Assembly: GCF_016587415.1 (NCBI RefSeq)
Contig: NZ_BNJI01000002.1
Coordinates: forward strand, 682,001-746,000
DNA: 64,000 nt
DNA from: Ktedonobacter sp. SOSP1-85
GTDB lineage: Bacteria; Chloroflexota; Ktedonobacteria; Ktedonobacterales; Ktedonobacteraceae
Direction: 5' to 3'
This document shows, one piece after another, positions 53,693 to 61,809 of the stretch. Positions within the stretch are counted from its first letter, which is position 1. Each line of letters begins with the position of its first letter. Both the position numbers and the translations under genes were made by a program. The notes below the pieces were generated by a model, which was not told the DNA's origin, did not search any database, and saw nothing but the letters and a program-made list of their open reading frames with translations.

Positions 53693-55168
53693 CTATGCTC
53701 GATCTTTAATAAGCTCGACGAGGGTTTGCGCGCCGATATAGATTTGCTGCGCGTCGAGGCCGCCATAGCCCAGGAGCAGGCCGTTGCGGTCGGGCGTTCC
53801 TGTATAGTACTCATCGAGGGTGGGGACGTAAACATCTCTTGCCGAGGCTTCGCGGGCTATCTCGTATGCATCCAGGGCGGGATGGAGTTCCAGGGAGACA
53901 TGCATTCCAGCTTCCAGGCCGCAGAGGCGCGCCCAGGATGCAACGGGAGCAAAGATCTCCGCCAACTGCCTGCGCTTCTCGGCGTAATGCAGGCGCATAC
54001 GCCGAATATGGCGCTCCAGGTGCCCATCGCGCAGCATCGCGGCCAGCATATACTGTGTGGGCCAGGTGACATGATAATCGAACATGCGCTTCAAACGGGC
54101 GATTCGCTCGCGTAGTGGAGCCGTCGCAACCAGGTAGCCCACCCTCAGCCCAGGCATCAGAACCTTGGAGAAGGTGCCAATATAGACTACCCTTCCGGCG
54201 CGGTCCATGCTCGCCAGCGCCGGCAGGGGAGGCGCGTGAAAGCGGAACTCGCCATCATAATCATCCTCAATCACCAGGCTATCATTGGCCTCGGCCCACT
54301 GCAAGAGCGCGACCCGCCTCACCGAAGACAGGCGCGAACCAAGCGGATACTGATGCGAGGGCGTGACATAAACCAGGTAGGGCGCGGACTCTCCATTGGC
54401 CAGCTGGCTGACGTCCACGCCATCGTCATCTACGGGTATAGGAACAATATGTAGACCGCTGGCACGAAAAGCAAAACGTGCCAGCGGATAGCCGGGTTCC
54501 TCCAGGGCGACGGTATCGCCCGGCACCAGGGTCGCCTGAACAATGAGGTTCACGGCCTGTGTGGCTCCCGAGGTAATAATGATATCCTCGGCCTGACAGG
54601 CAATGCCACGGGCGCGCCCCAAATAAGCGGCGACCTCTGTCCGTAGTTCGAGGAGGCCCGCAGGCTCGCCATAGGTATTGGGCGGCACGGCGTGTCCAAC
54701 CTGGCGCCAGAGCTCGCGCCAGGTTCGCTCAGGAAAAAACTGCATATCAGGCGTACCTGGACGAAAATTTATCACCTCTCGCGGCACAACGGGACGTGGT
54801 ATAAGCAGCGGCTCCACGCTACGCAGCCAGCGCGGCGGGCCGGAAGGACTGGGAAAAGGCGAGCGCTTAAGCAACGAGAGGTCTTCGACGACATAGGTGC
54901 CCGAGCCATGCCGTCCCTCGATATACCCTTCGGCAAACAACTCATCATAGGCCGCGATAGTAACGGTACGTGAGACATGTAACAGCAAGGCCAGCGAACG
55001 CGTAGAGGGCAGGCGCGTACCCGCAGAGATGCTGCCTTGAAGGATGGCCTCGCGCAATTGTGTCACCAGCTGGTGGTGCAAAGGTTCATTAGCGTTATGG
55101 TCGAGGAAGAGCGGCAATTCCAAAATATGAGAGACATGCGAGGTTTGTCGTTTAGACAAAAAGACCAT
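53693..55168 (-). CDS. MocR-type regulator (GntR-aminotransferase), 5' end rebuilt by an IS
   Basis: 491 residues as it now reads. GntR winged helix (about 25-95; L-R-E-A-I-L-Q-G, G-T-R-L-P-S-T-R-S-L-A) joined to a type I aminotransferase domain with pyridoxal-phosphate lysine in G-T-F-S-K-V-L-M-P-G. MocR/PdxR proteins control vitamin B6, GABA or amino-acid genes with pyridoxal phosphate as ligand. The first eight codons (M-V-F-L-S-K-R-Q) are IS sequence; the original gene started M-T-T-S-H-V-S-H at 56664. Whether the new start has a working promoter and ribosome site is unclear. Confidence 0.85.
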   Translation of the reverse strand: MVFLSKRQTSHVSHILELPLFLDHNANEPLHHQLVTQLREAILQGSISAGTRLPSTRSLALLLHVSRTVTIAAYDELFAEGYIEGRHGSGTYVVEDLSLLKRSPFPSPSGPPRWLRSVEPLLIPRPVVPREVINFRPGTPDMQFFPERTWRELWRQVGHAVPPNTYGEPAGLLELRTEVAAYLGRARGIACQAEDIIITSGATQAVNLIVQATLVPGDTVALEEPGYPLARFAFRASGLHIVPIPVDDDGVDVSQLANGESAPYLVYVTPSHQYPLGSRLSSVRRVALLQWAEANDSLVIEDDYDGEFRFHAPPLPALASMDRAGRVVYIGTFSKVLMPGLRVGYLVATAPLRERIARLKRMFDYHVTWPTQYMLAAMLRDGHLERHIRRMRLHYAEKRRQLAEIFAPVASWARLCGLEAGMHVSLELHPALDAYEIAREASARDVYVPTLDEYYTGTPDRNGLLLGYGGLDAQQIYIGAQTLVELIKDRA

Positions 55169-56658
55169 GACAGAACTTCCACAAAGTTCAGTTGAACACC
55201 AAGCATTCTGATTGAAAGGCTGGTTATGCGATTACGATGGAACAAGGTGAGGCAGCTTTGGCCTTTTGCGAATGACGGCAAAGCGCTCGGCCTTCTTCAC
55301 CCGCTCCCCTTTTTGACGGCCTTTCGATTTTCCGCGTGGTTGAGGGGCACAAGCAGGAGTCCCCAGGGTGCGCAACAATTTGTCCATGCCGCGTCTGATC
55401 TGCTGAGGCGTCGGCTGCCGCTCTCGGTTTTCCCAGGGACGCAACTGGGGTTGCACCAAGCCACGTGCCAAGACCAGCTGATTGTGGGCAATGGCAACCA
55501 CCTGGCTCCAGCGCTCGAATTGCTCAGGAGTGCGCAAACGAGCTTGCTCCCACAAGAGCGCCTGTTTGTCAAAGCGATAGCCATGCTCCTGGCCAAAGCG
55601 CAGCACATAGCCCAAGGCAATCTGCACCACATCGGCTTCTTGATCCCCGATCCAGACAAACCAACTGCTACGGGGATCGCGTTCCTTGTTGCTGGCATGA
55701 GGCCGCACCACACGGATCACGGTCAGTTGCAGCCAGCGAGCGGCTTTCACATGCATGTGCTTCCAGAAGGTGACTTGCACCGGGCGCCCCTTGGCATCGG
55801 TACCGCTAAAGACCCCATCGGGATGTCTATGCGTACTCGTGTCTTTGGGTTGGAGCTTGTCTCCATCTTTGCGTGGGGCTCCTCTTTTCCCCGTTGGTGG
55901 GGGAGCCTCCCGATACAAGCAGCGGTTGCTTTTGAGCCGACCCAGCACGCCAGCCTGCAAGCCGCTACAGCGACACCACAACCAGGTCGCATCGTAGCCT
56001 CGATCCAGCAAGACAATGGCCTTGGCTCCCAATTGGGGAACCAGGCTCGCCAGTTGCTCGTAAGCGACTTCAATGGCTGTGGTCTGCGAATCCACTCGTC
56101 GTTGATCCAAGATGTAGGTCCAGCTACTGGGAACGCTTGGCAAGGCGACCACGGTCGAGAACTGCCAGCCAAAGGTCACGGGCTTCTTACACTCAGGCAG
56201 ATTCGGCACGTGTTGAGCCGTCCGATCTGCTGAGGTTCCTGCCTCAGCACGGGCAATGCTACTGGCATCAATCCCGATCCATACCCAGTTCCCTGGCTTT
56301 GGTGGCTTGAGGTAGCGTACGAAGATGCTTCGCAAGCGCCCTTCATCAATGCGTCCCCTGACAAACGCTTTGTAGAGGCTGGGCCATTTGCGCTCAAACC
56401 ACAACGATTGCGAGAGTTCAGGAAAGGAGGTGGCTTGTGGGGTGCTTATGAGAGCATCCACCGCATTCCACAACGCGTCCGCAGATCGCAGAAAACAGGC
56501 ATAGGCCTCGTGACGAAATCCTTTCAATGTGGTACAACTGTCCATGGAAGCAAAGTCCTTTTTGGGTTTTGTAATTACAAGAACTTTACTTCTTTGAGGC
56601 AGCCCTCCGCAAGGTTGGGGTGCCTTTTGTTTTCTTTTGTCTAAACGTCAAGCGAGGT
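55138..56658. mobile_element. IS4/IS701-like insertion sequence with flanking duplication
   Basis: The element spans 55145-56651 (1507 bp). Its ends are inverted repeats: TTGTCGTTTAGACAAAAAG on the left; on the right, read inward, TTGACGTTTAGACAAAAG. GCGAGGT flanks it on both sides (55138-55144 and 56652-56658), the likely target duplication. Joining the flanks restores a continuous MocR reading frame, which strongly supports these boundaries. Confidence 0.85.
55232..56545 (-). CDS. DDE transposase of the IS4/IS701 superfamily
   Basis: 437 residues. Catalytic aspartates Asp93 (G-I-D-A-S-S-I) and Asp181 (L-L-D-R-G-Y-D) and the signature Y-x2-R-x3-E-x6-K (Tyr313, Arg316, Glu320, Lys327) are all intact, so the enzyme is probably active. 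The C-terminus is basic (G-K-S-K-G-R-Q-K-G-E-R-V-K-K). Same strand as the interrupted MocR gene. Confidence 0.9.
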   Translation of the reverse strand: MDSCTTLKGFRHEAYACFLRSADALWNAVDALISTPQATSFPELSQSLWFERKWPSLYKAFVRGRIDEGRLRSIFVRYLKPPKPGNWVWIGIDASSIARAEAGTSADRTAQHVPNLPECKKPVTFGWQFSTVVALPSVPSSWTYILDQRRVDSQTTAIEVAYEQLASLVPQLGAKAIVLLDRGYDATWLWCRCSGLQAGVLGRLKSNRCLYREAPPPTGKRGAPRKDGDKLQPKDTSTHRHPDGVFSGTDAKGRPVQVTFWKHMHVKAARWLQLTVIRVVRPHASNKERDPRSSWFVWIGDQEADVVQIALGYVLRFGQEHGYRFDKQALLWEQARLRTPEQFERWSQVVAIAHNQLVLARGLVQPQLRPWENRERQPTPQQIRRGMDKLLRTLGTPACAPQPRGKSKGRQKGERVKKAERFAVIRKRPKLPHLVPS

Positions 56659-56661
56659 GGT

Positions 56662-56664
56662 CAT
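56662..56664 (-). pseudogene. Original start codon of the MocR gene, separated by the IS
   Basis: On the minus strand AAAGGA precedes an ATG whose codons M-T-T-S run up to the IS right boundary and resume as S-H-V-S-H-I-L-E-L at the left boundary. This is the displaced 5' end of the MocR gene. Transcription from the old promoter now enters the IS. Confidence 0.8.
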
Positions 56665-56750
56665 ACACATCCTTTCAAGCGATCTGTAGGGTAAACGCAG
56701 CAGGCAAGATCCGCGAGACCTGGCAGCGCGGCGCGATCATGTCTACCATA

Positions 56751-56927
56751 CTGCCACTCAATGCCTCTTTAGGCAAGAGGGAAATTCCTTCACTGGTAAG
56801 TTATGCGCAGGATAACGTAGCCTCTGGCAAGCTCAAGAGGAAGGGCTCCACCTTCTGGTTCACACTCCCCTCCCCCTCATCCAATAAAGATGCAACTTTG
56901 CCGCCCCTCCTACGTAATAAAAGCTGA
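56751..56927 (+). pseudogene. Possible remnant of a histidine kinase C-terminus
   Basis: The frame ending at 56927 contains K-R-K-G-S-T-F-W-F-T-L-P-S-P, like the last strand of a HATPase domain (G-K-G-S-T-F-W-F-T-L-P). The rest does not look like a kinase, so only a tail may survive. Weak evidence. Confidence 0.25.
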
Positions 56928-56978
56928 GCTGGCAAGTTTTTTTTCTGGTGGAAGCTCATCATCTTCGGGAGGATGCAT

Positions 56979-57293
56979 ATGAATTTTATGACCATCATGG
57001 CGCAAAATCTGTTTTTATCGGTTGCGCTCATGATTTTTATGATCACAATGGTAAGTATTGTGTTCGGTATTTTATTGGAAGTGTACAAAGTTAATCTGCG
57101 AGCACGCCAACGCATGCAGGAGTTGCGCAATGAGGAGCTGCACCTGCAATTGCAACTGGAGCAGCAGCGTGGAACCAGCAGGGGCAAGCCTTCGCGAGAT
57201 GACCTCCCTCATCCCAAGGAGACCGCGTCCTGGGACGAGCAACCTCAGAGCAACTATGAGATGGGGTACCAGGCGCCAATGCAGTCATTGTAG
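56979..57293 (+). CDS. Small membrane protein with charged tail
   Basis: 104 residues from ATG 56979, with CGGGAGG six bases upstream. One strong membrane helix (about 9-33) is followed by a helical, Gln/Glu/Arg-rich tail (R-A-R-Q-R-M-Q-E-L-R-N-E-E-L-H-L-Q-L-Q-L-E-Q-Q). No family recognised. Its 3' end overlaps the convergent gene by about 40 bases. Confidence 0.6.
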   Translation: MNFMTIMAQNLFLSVALMIFMITMVSIVFGILLEVYKVNLRARQRMQELRNEELHLQLQLEQQRGTSRGKPSRDDLPHPKETASWDEQPQSNYEMGYQAPMQSL

Positions 57294-57979
57294 TAGCGCG
57301 CCGCGACGAGCATTTGCCCGCGGCTCAAGAGGAAGCGCATCACCGCCGTGTCGGGCGTGCGTGGCTGATAGAGCCAGTCTACCTGCTCGCCTGCTACTTC
57401 TTTGCGCAGGCGGGCAATGGCCTCCAGCGCCTCCACATGTGACGCGCCGCTGCCAGCACTAAAGTAGGCAACGGCGTCGCCAATAGATCCCGCCTGGAGC
57501 AACAGAAGTGTAACCACAGGATCGACCTCGGAGAGCGCGATATCATCGCCGAATGCGCCTTGAGAATTACTGGCGCGCATATTGCTTTCCATATAACGTT
57601 CAATACTGCTTTCGAGTTCTCGTATTGCCCATTCGGCCTCTCCTGGTGATACGCCAATCTCCTCCTGGTAGCGCTGTATAGCGCGCTGGCGCACCAGCGA
57701 GATCAGCCAGAGCGGTGGCAGCGTAAGCTGAGCAACTACACGCGCGTGCGGCTTCTCAAGGGCACGCACCAGCCCAGGAAGCGCCGCCCTCTGAGAGCCT
57801 GCGTCTCTTGGCCTATCATACGAAGAGGTTACGCGCCGCGCGGGATAAGAAACCGGCCTGTCTCGGCTATTGCTACGGGGTACGGTATTGCGTTGGACTG
57901 ACCGCCTACTGCTGGCGCGGCGCGAAATGAGCAAGCCACCCAGGCAGAGCACACAAAGTAAAAGCACAACATAAAACAT
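57254..57979 (-). CDS. Hypothetical membrane-anchored protein
   Basis: 241 residues. An N-terminal hydrophobic anchor (about 2-19) is followed by a basic linker (R-R-A-S-S-R-R-S-V-Q-R) and a helical soluble domain (about 65-240). GAGGAG precedes the ATG. No family recognised; convergent overlap with the preceding small membrane protein at the 3' ends. Confidence 0.65.
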   Translation of the reverse strand: MFYVVLLLCVLCLGGLLISRRASSRRSVQRNTVPRSNSRDRPVSYPARRVTSSYDRPRDAGSQRAALPGLVRALEKPHARVVAQLTLPPLWLISLVRQRAIQRYQEEIGVSPGEAEWAIRELESSIERYMESNMRASNSQGAFGDDIALSEVDPVVTLLLLQAGSIGDAVAYFSAGSGASHVEALEAIARLRKEVAGEQVDWLYQPRTPDTAVMRFLLSRGQMLVAARYYNDCIGAWYPIS

Positions 57980-58163
57980 CTTACTAGCTCCTCAGAGATA
58001 TACACGCCAATAAAACACCTACACTAGAATAGACGCTAATCCTGCCCCGCCCTAAAAGGCGCATCGACTGCAAGCTGCTCTCCAGGCACGTCCCTACCAA
58101 AATATTTCTCTCGAAAGTAGAATCACAGGCCCTCCCTTTCCTGCCTATCAACAGGGGACAGGA

Positions 58164-58204
58164 AAGGGGGATTGATTGCGGGCAGGTCCCTTGCAATCCC
58201 CCTT
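58164..58204. repeat. Hairpin upstream of the GNAT remnant
   Basis: AAGGGGGATTG (58164-58174) pairs with CAATCCCCCTT (58194-58204), with a weaker inner stem. Purpose unclear; it could be a leader structure or terminator. Confidence 0.45.
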
Positions 58205-58254
58205 CTCGTATGCTATCATCGTTCGCACGCTCAACGAGGAAAGGAAGGCTTGGA

Positions 58255-58474
58255 ATGGACTTAGATACATCAGCGTCAATCTGGCAGGGCAAGCGGGTGC
58301 GATTGCGTAGCCATGAGCCTGCAAGATTCGATAGGCCTGCATGAACATCTTGGTTTCCAATGGGAGGGACGCATTCGCAGGGCTGGTTTTACCAAGGGTC
58401 AATACTTTGACGTACTCAATTATGGGCTAACGGTAGAGGAATTTGAGGAGAAGCATGCTCACAAGTTCTCCTAA
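58255..58474 (+). pseudogene. GNAT acetyltransferase pseudogene (internal deletion, frameshift)
   Basis: From ATG 58255, after GAGGAAAGGAAGG, 29 codons resemble a GNAT N-terminus (I-W-Q-G-K-R-V-R-L-R-S-H-E-P) and then hit TGA at 58342. In the next frame from 58340 the C-terminus of the same family continues: L-G-F-Q-W-E-G-R-I-R-R-A-G-F, then Y-F-D-V-L-N-Y-G-L-T-V-E-E-F, stop at 58472. The central acetyl-CoA domain, about 100 residues, is gone. Confidence 0.75.
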
Positions 58475-58510
58475 AGTAGTGTGCAGATGCATTGAGCTTT
58501 GCGGAGGCAC

Positions 58511-58706
58511 GACGCTGCTAAACGCACGCGTCTACATATCAAGGACGAGATGCCCCATACCTGACAGATGTTGTGATTTCACCATTTAGCAACATAGCAC
58601 GCAGACATTGTCAGGTTATTTTTTTAACGAGCATAAGTACGCGTCTACATATCAAGAACGAGATGCCCCATACCTGGATATGTAGACGCGTACTTTAGTA
58701 GCGTCG
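58511..58706. repeat. Two family A elements, one broken
   Basis: A left half (58511-58562, GACGCTGCTAAACGCACGCG) is followed by about 55 unrelated bases bounded by CCTGACA and TGTCAGG, then an almost complete copy (58635-58695 inverted arms, tail to 58706). Both share the interior AACGAGATGCCCCATACCTG. It ends ten bases before the P450 stop. Confidence 0.75.
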
Positions 58707-58715
58707 GTCAGAGCG

Positions 58716-59978
58716 CTAAAAAGCGACGGGCAGGGAGGCCACACTCCGTGAGACCAGAGCGTAGTGCCAGGTGACACTCTCACGGGGGACGCTGAACCGC
58801 AGGTTGGGCATGCGCTTGAGCAAGGTGGTAAAGGCAATGTCTCCTTCTATACGGGCCAGCGGTGCCCCCAAACAGGTATGGATGCCCTGTCCAAAGGCGA
58901 GATGCCGACTGATCGTGCGCGCAATGTCCAGCTCGTCTGGCTGCGTAAACTGGCTCTCATCGTGATTCGCCGAACCCAGGAAGGGAATGATGAGATCGCC
59001 TTTCTTGATCTGCTGCCCGCCGAGCTCAATATCTTCGGTGGCAAAGCGCGGTCCTGCGATGTTAGCTGGCCCGCTAAAGCGCAGCAGCTCTTCGACCGCC
59101 GCAGGAACCAGGCTGAGGTCGGTTTTGAGCCTCTCAAGCTGATCGGGATGATCTAGCAACATCAAGGTGCCGGTGCCGATCAGGTTCGAGGTCGTCTCAT
59201 GGCCGGCAAAGATCAGCAGCGTAAGCATCGAGATCATTTCCGTCTCGCTGAGCCGATCCCCTTCCTCTTCGATGGCGATCAAATGGCTGATCAAGTCATC
59301 CGCTGGTTGCAGGCGTTTGTCGGCCACCAGGCGCGTGACGTATTCCCCAAATGCGCGCATGTGAGTTGTGACTTCCGGATCGCGCTTTCCAATACCCAAA
59401 CCTCGCGCCAGCGCCTCTGACCAGACACGGATCTGGGCCCGATCGGCGTGAGGAACTCCGAGCATCTCAGAAATGACATTGATAGGCAAGGGGTAGGCGT
59501 AGTCCTTGATGAGATCCATCTCGCCCTGATCTTGCACGCGGTCGAGCAATTCGTCGGCTATCTCCTGCACGCGGGGGCGTAAGCTTTCTATATATCTGGG
59601 CGTGAAGGCTTTGGACACCAGCAGGCGTAAGCGTCGATGATCGGGCTCATCGACCGAGAGCATCGTTTTGGAGGTGAAGAAGGTAGGCGTGTCGGAGGTC
59701 TCGGCGGCGTTGTGCCCCAAAAGACTGTTAACCCCGATGGAGCTGGGGTCCACGGTAAAGTGTGCATGATCTTTGAGGACCTGTACCACCTCTTCCATGC
59801 GCGTGATCGCCCAGGCTTGGCGGTCCATTCCCGGGAGAGGGAACGGTATAGGTACAACGGCGCCCATTGACCGCAGCAGCTCGAACAACGCAAAGGGGTT
59901 CTCAACCAGTGCAGCGCTATCACCGCTAAATGGATTGAATGCGGCTTCCCCTGGTGTGGTCTGATCCGGAATATTCAT
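58716..59978 (-). CDS. Cytochrome P450 (CYP107-like), first of two
   Basis: 420 residues, soluble bacterial type. Oxygen-activation helix F-A-G-H-E-T-T, K-helix E-E-L-L-R and heme loop F-G-Q-G-I-H-T-C-L-G with ligand Cys369 are all present. It inserts oxygen into an unknown substrate, drawing electrons from the ferredoxin encoded at 61540. Last gene of the cluster, 97 bases after the second P450 gene. Confidence 0.92.
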   Translation of the reverse strand: MNIPDQTTPGEAAFNPFSGDSAALVENPFALFELLRSMGAVVPIPFPLPGMDRQAWAITRMEEVVQVLKDHAHFTVDPSSIGVNSLLGHNAAETSDTPTFFTSKTMLSVDEPDHRRLRLLVSKAFTPRYIESLRPRVQEIADELLDRVQDQGEMDLIKDYAYPLPINVISEMLGVPHADRAQIRVWSEALARGLGIGKRDPEVTTHMRAFGEYVTRLVADKRLQPADDLISHLIAIEEEGDRLSETEMISMLTLLIFAGHETTSNLIGTGTLMLLDHPDQLERLKTDLSLVPAAVEELLRFSGPANIAGPRFATEDIELGGQQIKKGDLIIPFLGSANHDESQFTQPDELDIARTISRHLAFGQGIHTCLGAPLARIEGDIAFTTLLKRMPNLRFSVPRESVTWHYALVSRSVASLPVAF

Positions 59979-60075
59979 AAGGACCTTCCTTCCTTTCGTT
60001 CGTACGCTTCTTTCTCAACGCCTCCTGCCACGCAGCAACACGATGTTTCTGCATGGCAGGAAGGGTCCGTGAGAT

Positions 60076-61332
60076 TTACCAGGTTACGGGCAGATGCGCA
60101 GGGCCAAATGTCAGCGCCTCATCCGCGCGCCAGGGAACCTCCGAGGGGGCAACGGCCAGGCGGACGCTTGGGAGCCGGGTGAGTAGCGTCTGCCAGAGGA
60201 CCTGCAACTCCATGCGGGCGATCTGCTGTCCCAGGCAAGCATGAATCCCGCGCCCAAAGCTCAGGATGGGCTGGAGGTCGCGATCAAAGCGAATCTCACG
60301 GGCATCGGGAAACACAGATGAATCATAGTTGGCGGCGTGCGGCGCAAGGAAGACCACTTCCCCGGCAGGGATCGTGGTCTCACCCAGTTGGACGGGCTCG
60401 CGGGTGATTCTCGGCCTGCCATGTCCGATCGGGGTGACACGCAAGATCTCTTCGATTGTATTCGCCAACTGATCTGGCTGCTCAAGGCGGGTCCGTAGCT
60501 GCGCCACCAGTTCAGGTCGTTGCAGGAGAATGAAGGCGGAATTCGTGAAGGTCGTGCTGACTGTTTCAAAGCCCGCCCCAATCACGGCCATGGCAAACCC
60601 ATACATTTCGGTCTCGGTCATCACCTCGTCCCCTTTCTCTCGGGCCCGAACGAGCAGACCAAGGATATTGTCTCGCGGATTCGTTTGCGCCTCTTTGAGA
60701 ATGGGTGTGAGATAGTGCATCAGTTTCATGCCCTGCGCCTGTTTTTCTTGCGCGCTTGCCGTCGTCGAAACCAGCATCCGTGCTGATTCGCGGTAGAGGT
60801 GTTCCTCTTCCCGAGGAATCCCCAGCATTTCACACAACACCGTCATCGGGACCTGGATCGCATAGTCCTCAAACAGGTCCGCAGGCGGGCCGGAACGCTC
60901 CATGGCATCCACCAGCGCATGAGTGACCTCGATTACCCGTGAACGCAGCTTATTGGCCGCCGCGACCGTAAAGGCCGGGCCAATCACGCGGCGCAGCTTG
61001 TTATGACGCGCATCGGAGACAGCAAAAATCGACGCTGCCGCTGAATCCTCCACCCCGGTGACGTGGCCTGCTTCCAGCCGGGGAACCTCTCCATCTGAAA
61101 TCCGGATCGCGCCACATTTCGGGTCGGCGAAGGCTTGCGCAATTTCCTCGTAGCGGGTGGGCATAAACGCATCGCCCCCATAGGGCATATGAACCCGGGC
61201 GACTGGACACTTTTGCCGCTGCCGATCATACTCCTCGGAAAGTTGTAGGCTATGATCGGCAAATGGAAACGGATATGTGGGAAGCTCTTCTTGACTGGCT
61301 TCAGTGGTGGGTGTCAATTGCTCTTTGCTCAT
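60076..61332 (-). CDS. Cytochrome P450, second of two
   Basis: 418 residues. Helix I-G-A-G-F-E-T-V-S-T, K-helix E-E-I-L-R and heme loop F-G-R-G-I-H-A-C-L-G with Cys366. Clearly a P450 but quite different from the other one in the cluster, so the pair probably oxidises two positions or two substrates. A family C repeat occupies the gap between it and the ferredoxin gene. Confidence 0.92.
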   Translation of the reverse strand: MSKEQLTPTTEASQEELPTYPFPFADHSLQLSEEYDRQRQKCPVARVHMPYGGDAFMPTRYEEIAQAFADPKCGAIRISDGEVPRLEAGHVTGVEDSAAASIFAVSDARHNKLRRVIGPAFTVAAANKLRSRVIEVTHALVDAMERSGPPADLFEDYAIQVPMTVLCEMLGIPREEEHLYRESARMLVSTTASAQEKQAQGMKLMHYLTPILKEAQTNPRDNILGLLVRAREKGDEVMTETEMYGFAMAVIGAGFETVSTTFTNSAFILLQRPELVAQLRTRLEQPDQLANTIEEILRVTPIGHGRPRITREPVQLGETTIPAGEVVFLAPHAANYDSSVFPDAREIRFDRDLQPILSFGRGIHACLGQQIARMELQVLWQTLLTRLPSVRLAVAPSEVPWRADEALTFGPAHLPVTW

Positions 61333-61354
61333 CTATTTCTTCCAATCTATACTA

Positions 61355-61444
61355 AGATCTTCTTCCGAAACCCAACGTCACTGGCGTGCCTAGCGCTTCC
61401 CCCATTCGGGGACAGGCGCGCTCAGGGTGTTCGGATCAGAAGTT
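61355..61444. repeat. Family C repeat with D module, inside the P450 operon
   Basis: Runs from AAGATCTTCTTCCGAAACCC to CAGGGTGTTCGGAT. Relative to the basic copy at 35256 an 18-base block, CCCCATTCGGGGACAGGC (61400-61417), interrupts it between GCGCTTC and GCGCTCAGG. It lies between the ferredoxin and second P450 genes. Confidence 0.75.
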
Positions 61445-61539
61445 ACTAGCGGCCGCAGACAGCTCGCAGGTTGACGTTTCGGGTGTTCTCAACAAGAAAA
61501 GAAAGCGTGCGAGAACAAACGTGTTCCGCTCATTCGGTA

Positions 61540-61782
61540 CTACATATCCTCATCGTTTGTGGTCAGGGTGAGTTCGGAGAGATCCTCTTCCTCCTCCACG
61601 ACAAAGACCTGGGAAGGGCATGCCGCGACCGCCTGCTGCACCTTCTTCAAGACGTCCAGGGAAGGACGTTCCTGGAGCAGCTCCACGACGCCATCGCTCT
61701 CACGCTGGGTAAATACCTGGCTCGCGGCCAGGACACAGGCCCCACTGGCAATACATCGATTGGTCAATGCTGTTACTTTCAT
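61540..61782 (-). CDS. [3Fe-4S]-type ferredoxin, P450 partner
   Basis: 80 residues, acidic. Cysteines Cys10, Cys16 and Cys55 (C-I-A-S-G-A-C and A-C-P) remain, while the second cysteine position of the usual C-x2-C-x2-C is Ser13, which predicts a 3Fe-4S cluster. Such ferredoxins hand electrons to P450s. The gene lies between the reductase (27-base gap) and the P450s. Confidence 0.9.
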   Translation of the reverse strand: MKVTALTNRCIASGACVLAASQVFTQRESDGVVELLQERPSLDVLKKVQQAVAACPSQVFVVEEEEDLSELTLTTNDEDM

Positions 61783-61809
61783 CTTTGTATTTCCTTACTT
61801 TTCCTTACA

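Noticed and set aside
53693..56664. MocR gene called as destroyed by the IS
   Set aside because: Only the first codons are separated; the domains are complete and an in-frame start exists in the IS end, so it is listed as a gene with a rebuilt 5' end.
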